The notes below the pieces were generated by a model that worked only from the letters and a program-made list of their open reading frames with translations, searched no databases and was not told the origin of the DNA. DNA of 64,000 bases from Bacteroidales bacterium. Its GTDB lineage: Bacteria > Bacteroidota > Bacteroidia > Bacteroidales > F082. Both the position numbers and the translations under genes were made by a program. This document shows, one piece after another, positions 8,849 to 17,415 of this stretch; position 1 is the first letter of the stretch, and the number at the start of each line of letters is the position of its first letter. The stretch spans positions 62,001 through 126,000 of the forward strand of contig JAKSMV010000003.1 in the NCBI GenBank assembly GCA_024400425.1, written 5' to 3'.

Positions 8849-11584
8849 ATGGATATTGAAGATAACGAAGGATTGGAAAATGGCGGTGAAGGTGCCGTTC
8901 AGAACGCTGATAATCAAGAACAAGAGTTTCGTGTCGTGCCTCTCAAAGGCATGTTCGAAAACTGGTTCCTCGACTATGCCTCGTATGTCATCTTGGAGCG
9001 TGCCGTGCCCGCTATCGAGGATGGCTTGAAGCCCGTGCAGCGCCGCATCCTGCATTCGATGGACGAATTGGACGACGGCCGTTTCAACAAGGTGGCCAAC
9101 ATTGTGGGTAACACCATGAAATATCACCCTCACGGCGACGCTTCCATCGGTGATGCCTTGGTGCAACTGGCTCAGAAAGACTTGCTTATTGACACACAAG
9201 GTAACTTCGGCAACATCCTCACGGGCGACGATGCCGCCGCTCCTCGTTACATCGAGGCTCGTCTTTCGAAATTCGCCAAAGAAGTGGTTTTCAATCCAAA
9301 GACGACCGACTGGACCCGTTCTTACGACAACCGTAATGCCGAGCCTGTCTCGCTTCCGGTGAAGTTCCCGCTGCTTCTGGCGCAAGGCACCGAAGGCATC
9401 GCCGTCGGTCTGGCTTCCAAGTTTTTGCCGCACAATTTCAATGAACTCATCGACGCATCCATATCTTACCTGAAAGACGAGCCTTTCGTGCTCTATCCCG
9501 ATTTCCCGACCGGCGGCCTGATGGACGTTACCAACTACAATGACGGACTTCGTGGCGGCAAGGTGCGAATCCGCGCACGCATCAGCCAACTCGACAAAAA
9601 GACACTGGTTATTAGCGAAATACCATACGGATGCACCACGGGTAGCGTGATTGAAAGCATCGTGAAAGGCAACGACAAAGGCAAAATCAAAATCAAGAAG
9701 ATTGACGACAACACGGCTGAAAACTGCGAAATCGTCATCTATCTGAATCCTGGCGTTTCGCCCGACCAGACCATTGATGCTCTGTATGCCTTCACCGATT
9801 GCGAGGTCTCGATTTCGCCCAACGCCTGCGTCATCGTCAACGACCACCCTGATTTCATGGGTGTTTCGGAAATCCTGAAACACAGCACCGAACGCACCAT
9901 GGAACTCCTCTCGTGGGAACTCCGCATCTTGATTGACGAACTCGAAGACCGCTGGAACTGGATTTCGCTTGAGAAGATCTTCTTTGAGAAAGGCATCTAC
10001 AAACTCATGGAAAACCGCAAGAGCAAGGACTGGGACGAGCAAGTCACCGATATGGAACGCGCCTTCGACCCTTACCGCAGCCTGCTGAAACGCGAAATCA
10101 CACGCGACGACGTGCTGAAACTCACCGAGAAGCCCGTGCGCAAAATCTCCATGTTCGACATCAAGAAAGCCGACGAGCAACTGGCTGATATTGAGAGCAA
10201 AATCGAAGAAGCCAGATATAATCTCGACCATATCGTAGATTACACGATTGACTATTTCCTGCACATCAAGGAGAAATACGGCAAGGGACGCGAACGCAAG
10301 ACCGAAATCCGCAATTTCGACAATATCTCGGCTGTGGCCGTGGCCGCCAACAACGAAAAGCTTTACGTCAACAAGGCGGAAGGCTTCGTGTGCACGGGAG
10401 AAGGCCTGAAACGCGAGAAGAACAAGGAAAGCTACGAGTTTGTGAGCGACTGCTCCGACATCGACGAAATCATCGTCTTCCACGAGAACGGAACCTACAT
10501 GGTGACCAAACTGCAATCGAAACTATTTGTAGGTCAGAATGTTATCCATGTCAGCGTGTTCCACAAGAATGACGACCGCACCACTTACAATGTGGTCTAT
10601 CGCGACGGCAAGCCAGGAAGTGCGCATTTCGTGAAGCGTTTTGCCGTGACGGGCGTCACCCGCGACAAGGAATACGACCTCACGCAAGGCAAGCCTAACT
10701 CGAAGGTGCGTTATTTCACCTGCAATCCTAATGGCGAGGCCGAAGTCATCAAGGTGGTGCTGAAGCTCTTCAACCAGAAGACCAAGGTGACCGACTACAA
10801 CTTTGCAGACCTCATGGTGAAAGGCCGCAGCGCACGTGGTAATTTGCTCACTAAATACGATGTCAAGGAAATTGCCAAGCGCGAAGACGGCGTCTCGACA
10901 CTCACCGCACGCGACATCTGGTATGACGACACCGTCCGCCGACTTAATGCCGACAAACGCGGACAATACATCGGAGCCTTCGAAGGTGATGACCGTATCT
11001 TGCAGATTTTCAGTAACGGAGAATTCAAAATCACGGGCTACGACCTCAGCACCCACTTCGACGACGACCTCATCGAAATCCGCAAGTTCGACAGCGAGGA
11101 AATCTTCTCGGTTGTCTATATCGAAGGCGAAACCCAAAAGATGTATCTGAAACGATTCTGCATCGAAGCGGAGACCAAGTCGAACACTCGTTTCTCGTTC
11201 ATCGGTGAGCACGAAGCCGCCAAGTATCTGAGCCACAGCATCGATGTCATGCCACGTTTGCTGCTGAGCTACAAGGTGAGCGATGCCGGCAACAGCTTCC
11301 CAGATGACGAACTGAATGTGGAAGAGTTTATCGGAATAAAGAGTTACAAAGCGAAAGGCAAACGCCTGTCAACCAGAGAAATCGACTCCTATTCGTGGCT
11401 CGAGCCATTCCAACCCGAAGTGCCCGATGGCTTCGACGAGAACGCCGAACCGCAAGAAGATAACGAAGAGGAAAACGAAGAAAACCAAGTCGTTGCTTCC
11501 GAAAATCCTACAGAAAACATTGAAAGTGAAGACGATGATAAGCCACGTCGCAACGGCGATGGCGAACAACTTGAATTGTTTTGA
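8849..11584 (+). CDS. parC: DNA topoisomerase IV subunit A
   Basis: A 911-residue type IIA topoisomerase A subunit, which with ParE unlinks daughter chromosomes. The breakage-reunion domain covers roughly residues 30-480, with FENWFLDYASYVILERAVP, the KYHPHGDAS loop (91-99) and catalytic tyrosine Y134 in APRYIEARL. The C-terminal part is beta-pinwheel-like but I see no GyrA box; that motif is present in the other paralogue at 43134, so this one is the topoisomerase IV subunit. The tail is acidic (about residues 865-905). At the quinolone-determining positions equivalent to E. coli ParC S80 and E84 there are A98 and D102. The next gene starts 4 bp after the stop, so they are co-transcribed. 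Confidence 0.92.
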   Translation: MDIEDNEGLENGGEGAVQNADNQEQEFRVVPLKGMFENWFLDYASYVILERAVPAIEDGLKPVQRRILHSMDELDDGRFNKVANIVGNTMKYHPHGDASIGDALVQLAQKDLLIDTQGNFGNILTGDDAAAPRYIEARLSKFAKEVVFNPKTTDWTRSYDNRNAEPVSLPVKFPLLLAQGTEGIAVGLASKFLPHNFNELIDASISYLKDEPFVLYPDFPTGGLMDVTNYNDGLRGGKVRIRARISQLDKKTLVISEIPYGCTTGSVIESIVKGNDKGKIKIKKIDDNTAENCEIVIYLNPGVSPDQTIDALYAFTDCEVSISPNACVIVNDHPDFMGVSEILKHSTERTMELLSWELRILIDELEDRWNWISLEKIFFEKGIYKLMENRKSKDWDEQVTDMERAFDPYRSLLKREITRDDVLKLTEKPVRKISMFDIKKADEQLADIESKIEEARYNLDHIVDYTIDYFLHIKEKYGKGRERKTEIRNFDNISAVAVAANNEKLYVNKAEGFVCTGEGLKREKNKESYEFVSDCSDIDEIIVFHENGTYMVTKLQSKLFVGQNVIHVSVFHKNDDRTTYNVVYRDGKPGSAHFVKRFAVTGVTRDKEYDLTQGKPNSKVRYFTCNPNGEAEVIKVVLKLFNQKTKVTDYNFADLMVKGRSARGNLLTKYDVKEIAKREDGVSTLTARDIWYDDTVRRLNADKRGQYIGAFEGDDRILQIFSNGEFKITGYDLSTHFDDDLIEIRKFDSEEIFSVVYIEGETQKMYLKRFCIEAETKSNTRFSFIGEHEAAKYLSHSIDVMPRLLLSYKVSDAGNSFPDDELNVEEFIGIKSYKAKGKRLSTREIDSYSWLEPFQPEVPDGFDENAEPQEDNEEENEENQVVASENPTENIESEDDDKPRRNGDGEQLELF

Positions 11585-11587
11585 ACC

Positions 11588-12361
11588 ATGAAGAAAACAT
11601 TGTTTTTGATTGCTTTGTCAATGGTGCTCTTCACCAGTTGCAACACCGAACTGAAACTGGCCAAGCGTTTTGTTGAAGAATACCAGAATATTCCCGTCGC
11701 CGTGCTGTTTCCTGAGGCGGCTGACGTAAAAGTGGAATACAACGTCAAATACGGAAAGCAGACCGAAGCCTTGAATGACTTTAGCCAAGACCTTTTCCTC
11801 GATGTGGTCTATAATTCATACGCCGAAGGCTTGCGTGATTTCGGATTGGATGTTTATATTCCTGAAAATGTGGATAGTATCCTTGTTGATTCGGTGCATT
11901 GGTATGTCTTGCTCTCGCAAATGGAAATCGTCGGACGCCTCACCGAATATGAGGACTACCTCTTCAGCGACCGCACCGATTACAGTTACAAATATCCGCT
12001 CAACACCATCAATGTGGCGTCGTGGTTTGAGATTAACAACGGTCAGTGGCAACCCGTCTTGTTCAGCGAGAACAACCTGATTGACAAGTTCACCTCAAAG
12101 GTTGACTACGACTTCTGGAGCACGAATTTCGATTACCAATACAACATCGACACCATTGGTTTGGAAGACATCTACAATTTCGGTGTCTATTTGGGCAAAC
12201 AATATGCCAGTTGCACCTATAACTACTTGATGAACAAGTTTGTAGAGAACGAAATGCTGAAAGAATATTACTATACCACCGACCAATACGTCAAATACGA
12301 CCCAAAGCAGAAGAGATTTTTCTACGATGTTTATGACGAACGCTTTAAAGAATTGGACTAA
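11588..12361 (+). CDS. Hypothetical lipoprotein
   Basis: A 257-residue protein with a lipoprotein signal: KK at the N-terminus, a hydrophobic stretch, then FTSC with the cysteine near residue 19. The mature part is rich in Tyr, Asp and Asn, without a motif I recognise. It starts 4 bp after parC and so probably depends on parC transcription. Its last 17 bases overlap the end of the convergent ABC ATPase gene. A Bacteroidota lipoprotein of unknown function, likely envelope-located. Confidence 0.8.
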   Translation: MKKTLFLIALSMVLFTSCNTELKLAKRFVEEYQNIPVAVLFPEAADVKVEYNVKYGKQTEALNDFSQDLFLDVVYNSYAEGLRDFGLDVYIPENVDSILVDSVHWYVLLSQMEIVGRLTEYEDYLFSDRTDYSYKYPLNTINVASWFEINNGQWQPVLFSENNLIDKFTSKVDYDFWSTNFDYQYNIDTIGLEDIYNFGVYLGKQYASCTYNYLMNKFVENEMLKEYYYTTDQYVKYDPKQKRFFYDVYDERFKELD

Positions 12362-13100
12362 ACAGTTCCTTGGCGCTGATTGGTGGAAAGTATTTGTCGA
12401 TTATACCATTATCAACCAATTCTTTAGGACTTCCTACCTTAAGTGACTTCTTAGGAGCAACCAGCCACATTTGGTCGGAATAGCGAAGCAGGAGTTCAAG
12501 GTCGTGGGAACTGAAAAGAATGGTTTTGCCTTGCTCACGCGAAAGGCGTTTCATCAGGTGTATCAGCTCGATTTTGCTGGGATAATCCAAAAACGCCGCA
12601 GGTTCGTCCATAAATATAATAGGAGTGTCTTGCGCAAGCGCTTTGGCAATCATCACTTTTTGCTTTTCGCCATCGCTGAGTGAGATGAAATTTCGTTCGG
12701 CAAGTTCCGTAATTCCAACGGTGTCAAGACTTTGCATCACAATTTCACGGTCTTTGTCCTTGAGTCGCGCCAAAAGACCCATATAAGGATAGCGACCTGC
12801 CGCAACGATATCAAACACTTTCAGAAACATGTCGTCAGGCTTGTCGGTGAGAACGAGGCTGAACATAGATGCGCGTTCGGTAGCACTGTAGTCGGAAAGG
12901 TTACGACCCATCAACGACACTTCGCCAGAAACGGGTTTGATGCTGGCTGTCAAGGTCTTGAAGAGCGTGGTCTTACCTGCGCCATTAGGACCCGCCAAGG
13001 CCACGATATCGCCTGCGTTGAGACTGACATTGATGTCGGCCATCAAAGGCTTCCCGTTGTAACCAATGCTAAGATTCTGTGTCTTAATGACTTCGTTCAT
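12345..13100 (-). CDS. ABC transporter ATP-binding protein (FecE/BtuD type)
   Basis: A 251-residue ATPase starting MNEVIKTQNLSIGYNGKP; the longer frame upstream overlaps the permease gene and is not used. Walker A is GPNGAGKTT, the signature is LSDGEKQKV, Walker B is IIFMDEP, and the switch histidine follows in FSSHDLE. It energises the FecCD-type permease encoded 5 bp upstream. Together with the TonB receptor and the TPP riboswitch it probably forms a thiamine-related uptake system. Its 3' end overlaps the convergent lipoprotein gene by 17 bp. Confidence 0.93.
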   Translation of the reverse strand: MNEVIKTQNLSIGYNGKPLMADINVSLNAGDIVALAGPNGAGKTTLFKTLTASIKPVSGEVSLMGRNLSDYSATERASMFSLVLTDKPDDMFLKVFDIVAAGRYPYMGLLARLKDKDREIVMQSLDTVGITELAERNFISLSDGEKQKVMIAKALAQDTPIIFMDEPAAFLDYPSKIELIHLMKRLSREQGKTILFSSHDLELLLRYSDQMWLVAPKKSLKVGSPKELVDNGIIDKYFPPISAKELFSPIL

Positions 13101-13105
13101 GGCGT

Positions 13106-14131
13106 TTATTTTATCGTTTTTTGGCTTTTGAAGATGACGGCAAGCACGACAGGCGCGCCAATGAGAGCAGTGACCGAGTTGATGGGCAAGTTGCCATCGA
13201 AACCTGGCAGACGAGCGATGAGGTTGCAAAACAGAGCCAAGTCCATGCCGATGAGGGCAGTGGCTGGCAGAAGCAAACGATGGTCGCTGGTCTTGAAAAG
13301 GAAACGGGCGATGTGCGGAACGGCCAAACCCAAGAAAGCTATCGGACCACAAAAAGCAGTGACTACAGCTGTTAGCAGTCCTGATACCAATATGACGAAC
13401 ATGCTGCTGCGACGAATGTTGAGGCCCAGATTCTCGGCATATCGTTGACCTAACAGCAAGAGGTTCAATGTCTTGGAGAGCAAAAAGGCAGCAACGACAC
13501 CAACGGCGACAACGATTCCCAAGAAAGGAAGTTGTGCTTTCCCGATGGAAGAGAAGCTACCCAAGCCCCAGACGACGAAAGCGTGGACATCGTCTTTCTG
13601 TCCCATGAATTTCAGCACATCGGTGACTGAACCCGCAATGTAGGCAATCATGATGCCCACAAGGATAAGGCTGACCATGCTGTTGAGCCGCGAACTGAGC
13701 GAGAGGATGAGCAGCAAAACCAGAAAAGCACCGATGAAGGCCGCCATGCTGATGCCCATCGTTGACCACCAACTCAAGCCGGCAAGGGCGCTGCCACCAA
13801 GCAAAACTACCAAAGCGACACCTAAGCTGGCACCGCTACTGATGCCCAAGATGGATGGGTCGGCCAAGGGATTGCGGAAAAGCGTCTGCATCAACAAGCC
13901 CGAAACGGAAAGACCGATGCCTGCCAACAAAGCAGTGATGGCTTGCGGCAAGCGGTAATCGATGATGATGGAACGGAAGGTAGAATCTTCAGCTTCAAAA
14001 ACTGCTTTAGAAAAATCATTCCAACTTATTGATACTGAACCTATTATTAAATTTAAAACGAATAAAAACAATCCTAAGATTAGGATGGACATTAAGATAG
14101 GAGTGATATGTCGGTTCGTTTGCCTTTTCAC
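13106..14131 (-). CDS. FecCD/BtuC-family ABC transporter permease
   Basis: Up to 341 residues with about ten membrane helices, the family's usual size. Family landmarks are YRLPQAITALLAGIGLSVSG near residue 60, LADPSILGISSGASLG near 95 and CGPIAFLGLAVPHIARFL near 265. Members move vitamin B12, haem or ferric siderophores. Here the position behind a TPP riboswitch and TonB receptor points to a thiamine-type substrate. The start is uncertain: 14131 is GTG, while ATG at 14092 gives 328 residues and lies behind a possible promoter box at 14136-14143. No substrate-binding protein gene is next to it. Confidence 0.92.
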   Translation of the reverse strand: MKRQTNRHITPILMSILILGLFLFVLNLIIGSVSISWNDFSKAVFEAEDSTFRSIIIDYRLPQAITALLAGIGLSVSGLLMQTLFRNPLADPSILGISSGASLGVALVVLLGGSALAGLSWWSTMGISMAAFIGAFLVLLLILSLSSRLNSMVSLILVGIMIAYIAGSVTDVLKFMGQKDDVHAFVVWGLGSFSSIGKAQLPFLGIVVAVGVVAAFLLSKTLNLLLLGQRYAENLGLNIRRSSMFVILVSGLLTAVVTAFCGPIAFLGLAVPHIARFLFKTSDHRLLLPATALIGMDLALFCNLIARLPGFDGNLPINSVTALIGAPVVLAVIFKSQKTIK

Positions 14132-14135
14132 GGTG

Positions 14136-14143
14136 CAAAGGTA
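14136..14143 (-). promoter_or_regulatory. Possible internal promoter before the FecCD permease
   Basis: On the minus strand TACCTTTG followed by CACC matches the -7 consensus. If active, the transcript would begin near the GTG at 14131, favouring the ATG at 14092 as start codon and letting the ABC genes be expressed without the riboswitch. Confidence 0.4.
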
Positions 14144-14172
14144 CTGAAAATAATATTAGGCTTTTTGAATGG

Positions 14173-14231
14173 TGAAACAAATAACAATAGATTCACTCCC
14201 TTCGGTCGGAATGACATTGTTATTTGTTTCA
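14173..14231. repeat. Long hairpin with a dispersed-type repeat between TonB receptor and permease genes
   Basis: TGAAACAAATAACAAT at 14173-14188 is perfectly complementary to 14216-14231. The loop holds ATTCACTCCCTTCGGTCGGA, which resembles the sequence inside the hairpin at 36934-36957 (GTCATACCGACGAAGGAAGG on the other strand). It sits between two genes of the uptake operon and could act as a processing or attenuation site. Confidence 0.7.
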
Positions 14232-14258
14232 ATTAAATCAAAACAGATTCTTGCATCG

Positions 14259-16460
14259 TCATATCCCAATCGTCACCCCGAACATGAAGTTGATGCCCGC
14301 TTGCGGGAAATAGCCGTCTTCGAGATATTCGCTGCCTGCGGTCCAAGCACGATACACCCATCCATTGCTGCAATACTTTCTGTTTAGCAAATTATTGACG
14401 GAGAGACTGAAATTCAAGGTCTTGAACACTTTCTGCTCCCATTCGTAACTGATGCCGGCGTTGGTAGTGAGGTAAGGGTCGAGGCTGCGGGCTTGGCACG
14501 AGGTGTTGTCAAGATATTGGCGGCTGACATATTGCCCTTGCAAACTGATATTCAGGTTTTTAACAGGAGCACAAACCAAATTCAATCCTGCAATCAGGTC
14601 GGGGGAGAAGGAAATGTCGGTAGTGCCGAGATATTGGCTGTGATTGCCGCCATTGTCCCAATCTTCGATATAGTCGGTGAAGTCGAGAATCTTGTTCCGG
14701 CTCAAGGCGACATTGCCACTCATACCAAACCACTTGCAAATCTGATAGTTGGCGCTGGCTTCAAGTCCCAAACGGAAACTCTTGTCAACATTGGTCATAA
14801 TCGCATTGCCCACACTATTGATTTCGCCTGTCAGCACGAGTTGGTCCTTGTAGTCCATATAGAAGATGTTCGTACTGAAATTCAGCTTGTTGCGTTTTAG
14901 ATTGTATCCCAATTCGTAGTCGATGAGGCGTTCGGGATGTACTTTGCCGATTTGTTCTTCATCGGCTTCCACAAACACTTCGCGCGAAGGCTCACGGTGC
15001 GAGCAAGCCACCGAGAAATACAAGTCGTTATGCTCGTTGAGGGTAAAGTAAATGCCGCCTTTGGGGTCGAAGAAATTATAGACGTGTTTCTGTTCAAGAT
15101 TGCGGAAGTCTTCGTGGTGTCCTTGAATGACGTACCTGACATAACGGTATTGCAAATCGGCAAAGAGGTTGATATGGTCGCTGGCCTTGAAATTGGTCTT
15201 GGCAAAGATGTATCTTTCGGCTTTATCGCCACGATTCTGATACCATTGATGCTCGATGGGGTCGTCATAGTCGGCCAAATGCGCCAATCCGTAATGGTTG
15301 CCAACGAAATGGCTCTCGCCGTGTCCGAAGTTGTTGTTGAATCGTCCCACCTTATAGTTCAAGGCAAGGTTGAAACCGGTAAAAGTATTCTCGACCCATT
15401 TCTGCTGGATGACGTTGGCGTGGTCAATCAGGCTGTCGCCAATATGAAAACTTGGAATGAGATAATCGGCTAAGGCTTTGTTATTCATGTAGTTCTCATA
15501 ATATCCTTTGCCTGTGGTGCGGAAGATAGATGAGCTGAGGACAAGGTTTTCGTTGAAGTTGTGCGCATAGTGAATCTGATAGTAATTCTGCGTAAAATTG
15601 TCGGTTTCGTTGTCGTAAAAGCCGATAAGGTTGCCATCGAGGTCATACATCTCGCCAGCGGGATTGTAAGTCGGATTTGTCGCCACCATGCTTTTCGGGA
15701 TGCCATTCCAGGCTTGATAGGTGCGTTCCTTGCCACCCATGAAGATGAGTTTCAGGATGTTCTTCTCGTTCGACCACGAACCGTGAAGATAGATGGAGCC
15801 GAGGTTTGACCAAGCGCGGTCAACATAGCCGTCGGAGATGATTTTGCTTAGTCGTCCGCTGAAACTGAAACCGTGTTTGCTACGACCCGTGCCAAAGCTG
15901 AGGCTGTTCTTGAACGACATGAACGACCCTGCGCTGCTGCTAAGAGTAGCATACGGAACGCTGCTCGCCTCATCGGTCTTGATGTTGATGGAAGCACCAA
16001 AGGCAGCCGACCCGTTGGCAGATGTGCCCACGCCACGTTGCACCTGGATGTTGTCAACCGACGAGGCAATATCCGGCAAATCAACGAAATAGACGGTGAA
16101 GTCCTCGCCACCGTTGACGGGTACACCGTTCAAGGTCACGTTGATACGTGTGAGGTCGGACCCGCGGATGTGCATGCCCGTATAGCCAATGCCCGTTCCC
16201 GCATCGGAGGTGACGACGAGCGATGGCGTGTTCTTCAATAGATAAGGTAAGTCGGCACCATGGTTGGCCTTGCGCAACTCGGCGGCATCGACGGTGGAGT
16301 AGGTGACAGGCGTCTTCTCTTCGGCGCGGCTTGCGCTGACCACCACTTCGTCCAAGGCTCGATTGTAGGCAATGCTGTCTTCCTTGATTAAATCTTGTGC
16401 TTCAATGCCGTTGATGAAAAACAGCATCGTGATGAAAACTACAACTTGTCGTTTCGACAT
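14259..16460 (-). CDS. TonB-dependent outer-membrane receptor, TPP-riboswitch controlled
   Basis: A 733-residue receptor. Signal peptide at residues 1-21, then a TonB-box-like stretch (ALDEVVVSASRAEEK), a plug domain (LLKNTPSLVV, GMHIRGSDLTRINVTLNGVP, VDNIQVQRGVGTSANGSAAF) and a 22-strand beta barrel ending in a typical last strand (INFMFGVTIGI). It imports a scarce ligand across the outer membrane with TonB energy. The TPP riboswitch upstream indicates thiamine, its phosphates or a precursor. It heads the minus-strand unit with the FecCD permease and ATPase. The plug and barrel look intact. Confidence 0.93.
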   Translation of the reverse strand: MSKRQVVVFITMLFFINGIEAQDLIKEDSIAYNRALDEVVVSASRAEEKTPVTYSTVDAAELRKANHGADLPYLLKNTPSLVVTSDAGTGIGYTGMHIRGSDLTRINVTLNGVPVNGGEDFTVYFVDLPDIASSVDNIQVQRGVGTSANGSAAFGASINIKTDEASSVPYATLSSSAGSFMSFKNSLSFGTGRSKHGFSFSGRLSKIISDGYVDRAWSNLGSIYLHGSWSNEKNILKLIFMGGKERTYQAWNGIPKSMVATNPTYNPAGEMYDLDGNLIGFYDNETDNFTQNYYQIHYAHNFNENLVLSSSIFRTTGKGYYENYMNNKALADYLIPSFHIGDSLIDHANVIQQKWVENTFTGFNLALNYKVGRFNNNFGHGESHFVGNHYGLAHLADYDDPIEHQWYQNRGDKAERYIFAKTNFKASDHINLFADLQYRYVRYVIQGHHEDFRNLEQKHVYNFFDPKGGIYFTLNEHNDLYFSVACSHREPSREVFVEADEEQIGKVHPERLIDYELGYNLKRNKLNFSTNIFYMDYKDQLVLTGEINSVGNAIMTNVDKSFRLGLEASANYQICKWFGMSGNVALSRNKILDFTDYIEDWDNGGNHSQYLGTTDISFSPDLIAGLNLVCAPVKNLNISLQGQYVSRQYLDNTSCQARSLDPYLTTNAGISYEWEQKVFKTLNFSLSVNNLLNRKYCSNGWVYRAWTAGSEYLEDGYFPQAGINFMFGVTIGI

Positions 16461-16514
16461 AACTCATTGATTTAGATGTTAATAAAACAATAAATCAATA
16501 GAGGAAATTTGATA

Positions 16515-16608
16515 GGCTCGTTTCCCTGTCTCGGCATTGTCCGTATCAGGTTCGGAGGGTCTGATCTCAGCCTGTATTTCATCTCGCCTGTGCGAGAAAG
16601 GCACCCCT
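16515..16608 (-). ncRNA. TPP riboswitch (THI element)
   Basis: Read on the minus strand the segment holds the thi-box landmarks in order: GGGGTGCC, a variable hairpin (TCTCGCACAGGCGAGA), GGCTGAGA, ACCCTCCGAACCTGAT, then GGACAATGCC and AGGGAAAC. These match the thiamine pyrophosphate aptamer consensus closely. It lies 55 bp upstream of the TonB receptor start. The expression platform is not evident: no clear terminator with a T run is seen between aptamer and start codon, so control could be at translation initiation. Confidence 0.93.
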
Positions 16609-16619
16609 AATTGACGGTG

Positions 16620-16627
16620 CAAAGATA
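16620..16627 (-). promoter_or_regulatory. Promoter -7 box of the thiamine-uptake operon
   Basis: On the minus strand TATCTTTG followed by CACC, 12 bases before the start of the aptamer, fits the Bacteroidota -7 box and places the transcription start just ahead of the riboswitch. Confidence 0.65.
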
Positions 16628-16710
16628 ATTCTTTTTCTGTTTGGATTGCAACCAATATCTATACATTACATATTTCTTAATTTTGCACCATAATTTTAAA
16701 TAGATGACAT

Positions 16711-16787
16711 GTAGAGACGCGCCACGGCACGTCTCAGGAAAATAGTGACGAATAATCATGTGGAGACGTGCCATGGCGCGTCTCTAC
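16711..16787. repeat. REP-like palindrome pair upstream of the RAYT gene
   Basis: Two copies of the palindromic repeat: 16711-16735 (GTAGAGACGCGCCACGGCAC then GTCTC) and 16760-16787 (starting GTGGAGACGTGCC, ending ATGGCGCGTCTCTAC), 24 bp apart. The same ordered pair of variants recurs at 17084-17156 inside the gene. Paired units beside a RAYT gene are the expected layout for BIME-like elements. Confidence 0.88.
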
Positions 16788-16809
16788 ACGCAAAAACAAA
16801 CGGAATGAT

Positions 16810-17406
16810 ATGTCAGAGAATAGATTCAAAAACAAATACAGAATAGAAACCGCGCGTGCATGGTGGCATGATTATAATGGCGGCGCCTATTTCGTGACCA
16901 TCTGCACGAAAAACCGGGAACATTATTTTGGTGAAATTGAAAATGGACAGATGCTGCTGTCTGAAATCGGGGAATTCGTTTCAAAATGTATCGAAAAAAT
17001 TCCACAACACAATCCCTACGCAACAATACCCAAATATACGATTATGCCCAATCATCTGCATCTGATTGTCGTGATTTCGTTATGTAGAGACGCGCCACGG
17101 CACGTCTCCGATAACAACGATGAATCCAATAGAGACGTGCCATGGCGCGTCTCTACAAAGGATGAAATCAGACAGGACATTGCCAACAGGCAAACCAAAT
17201 TGTCAATTTCGATAGGTGGTTTCAAACAATCTGTTACCCGATTTGCCAACGAAAATGACATTGAATTTGCATGGCAGACGCGATTCCACGATCATATCAT
17301 CCGCGAAACAGATGAGTTGAATCGTATTGCAACCTATATTGAAAACAATGTTGCAAATTGGGTTGATGACGAATTCTATTCTCCCAAAAAGACGAGCGAA
17401 GGCTGA
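16810..17406 (+). CDS. REP-associated tyrosine transposase (RAYT, Y1/IS200-like HUH family)
   Basis: A 198-residue single-strand DNA transposase of the Y1 family, probably domesticated to mobilise or maintain the palindromic repeats. GGAYFVTICTKNREHYFGEI near the N-terminus is typical. The HUH motif is PNHLHLIV with H82 and H84. The catalytic tyrosine is likely Y176 in RIATYIENNVANW. The ATG at 16810 is chosen because the frame upstream passes through a repeat copy. Residues ~92-116 (RDAPRHVS ... RDVPWRVST) are encoded by an in-frame pair of the palindromic repeats, directly after the HUH strand. Whether the protein stays active with this insertion is unknown. Confidence 0.88.
   Translation: MSENRFKNKYRIETARAWWHDYNGGAYFVTICTKNREHYFGEIENGQMLLSEIGEFVSKCIEKIPQHNPYATIPKYTIMPNHLHLIVVISLCRDAPRHVSDNNDESNRDVPWRVSTKDEIRQDIANRQTKLSISIGGFKQSVTRFANENDIEFAWQTRFHDHIIRETDELNRIATYIENNVANWVDDEFYSPKKTSEG
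17084..17156. repeat. REP-like palindrome pair inside the RAYT coding sequence
   Basis: Copies at 17084-17108 (identical to the 25 bases at 16711-16735) and 17129-17156 (TAGAGACGTGCC ... ATGGCGCGTCTCTAC), 20 bp apart. The pair keeps the reading frame and encodes about 25 residues. Confidence 0.88.
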
Positions 17407-17415
17407 AAGCAAATC

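Noticed and set aside
8801..10516. 571-codon minus-strand frame opposite parC
   Set aside because: It is the antisense of a well-defined topoisomerase gene; the length comes from the codon bias of the true gene.
12345..14131. Iron-siderophore or B12 transporter as the default reading of the FecCD genes
   Set aside because: Possible by family, but the upstream regulator is a TPP aptamer, not a cobalamin aptamer, so thiamine is favoured; kept as an alternative.
16711..17156. CRISPR-like array from the repeated palindromes near the RAYT gene
   Set aside because: Only two pairs, unequal spacing, imperfect and self-complementary repeats, and no cas genes; a REP/BIME layout explains it.
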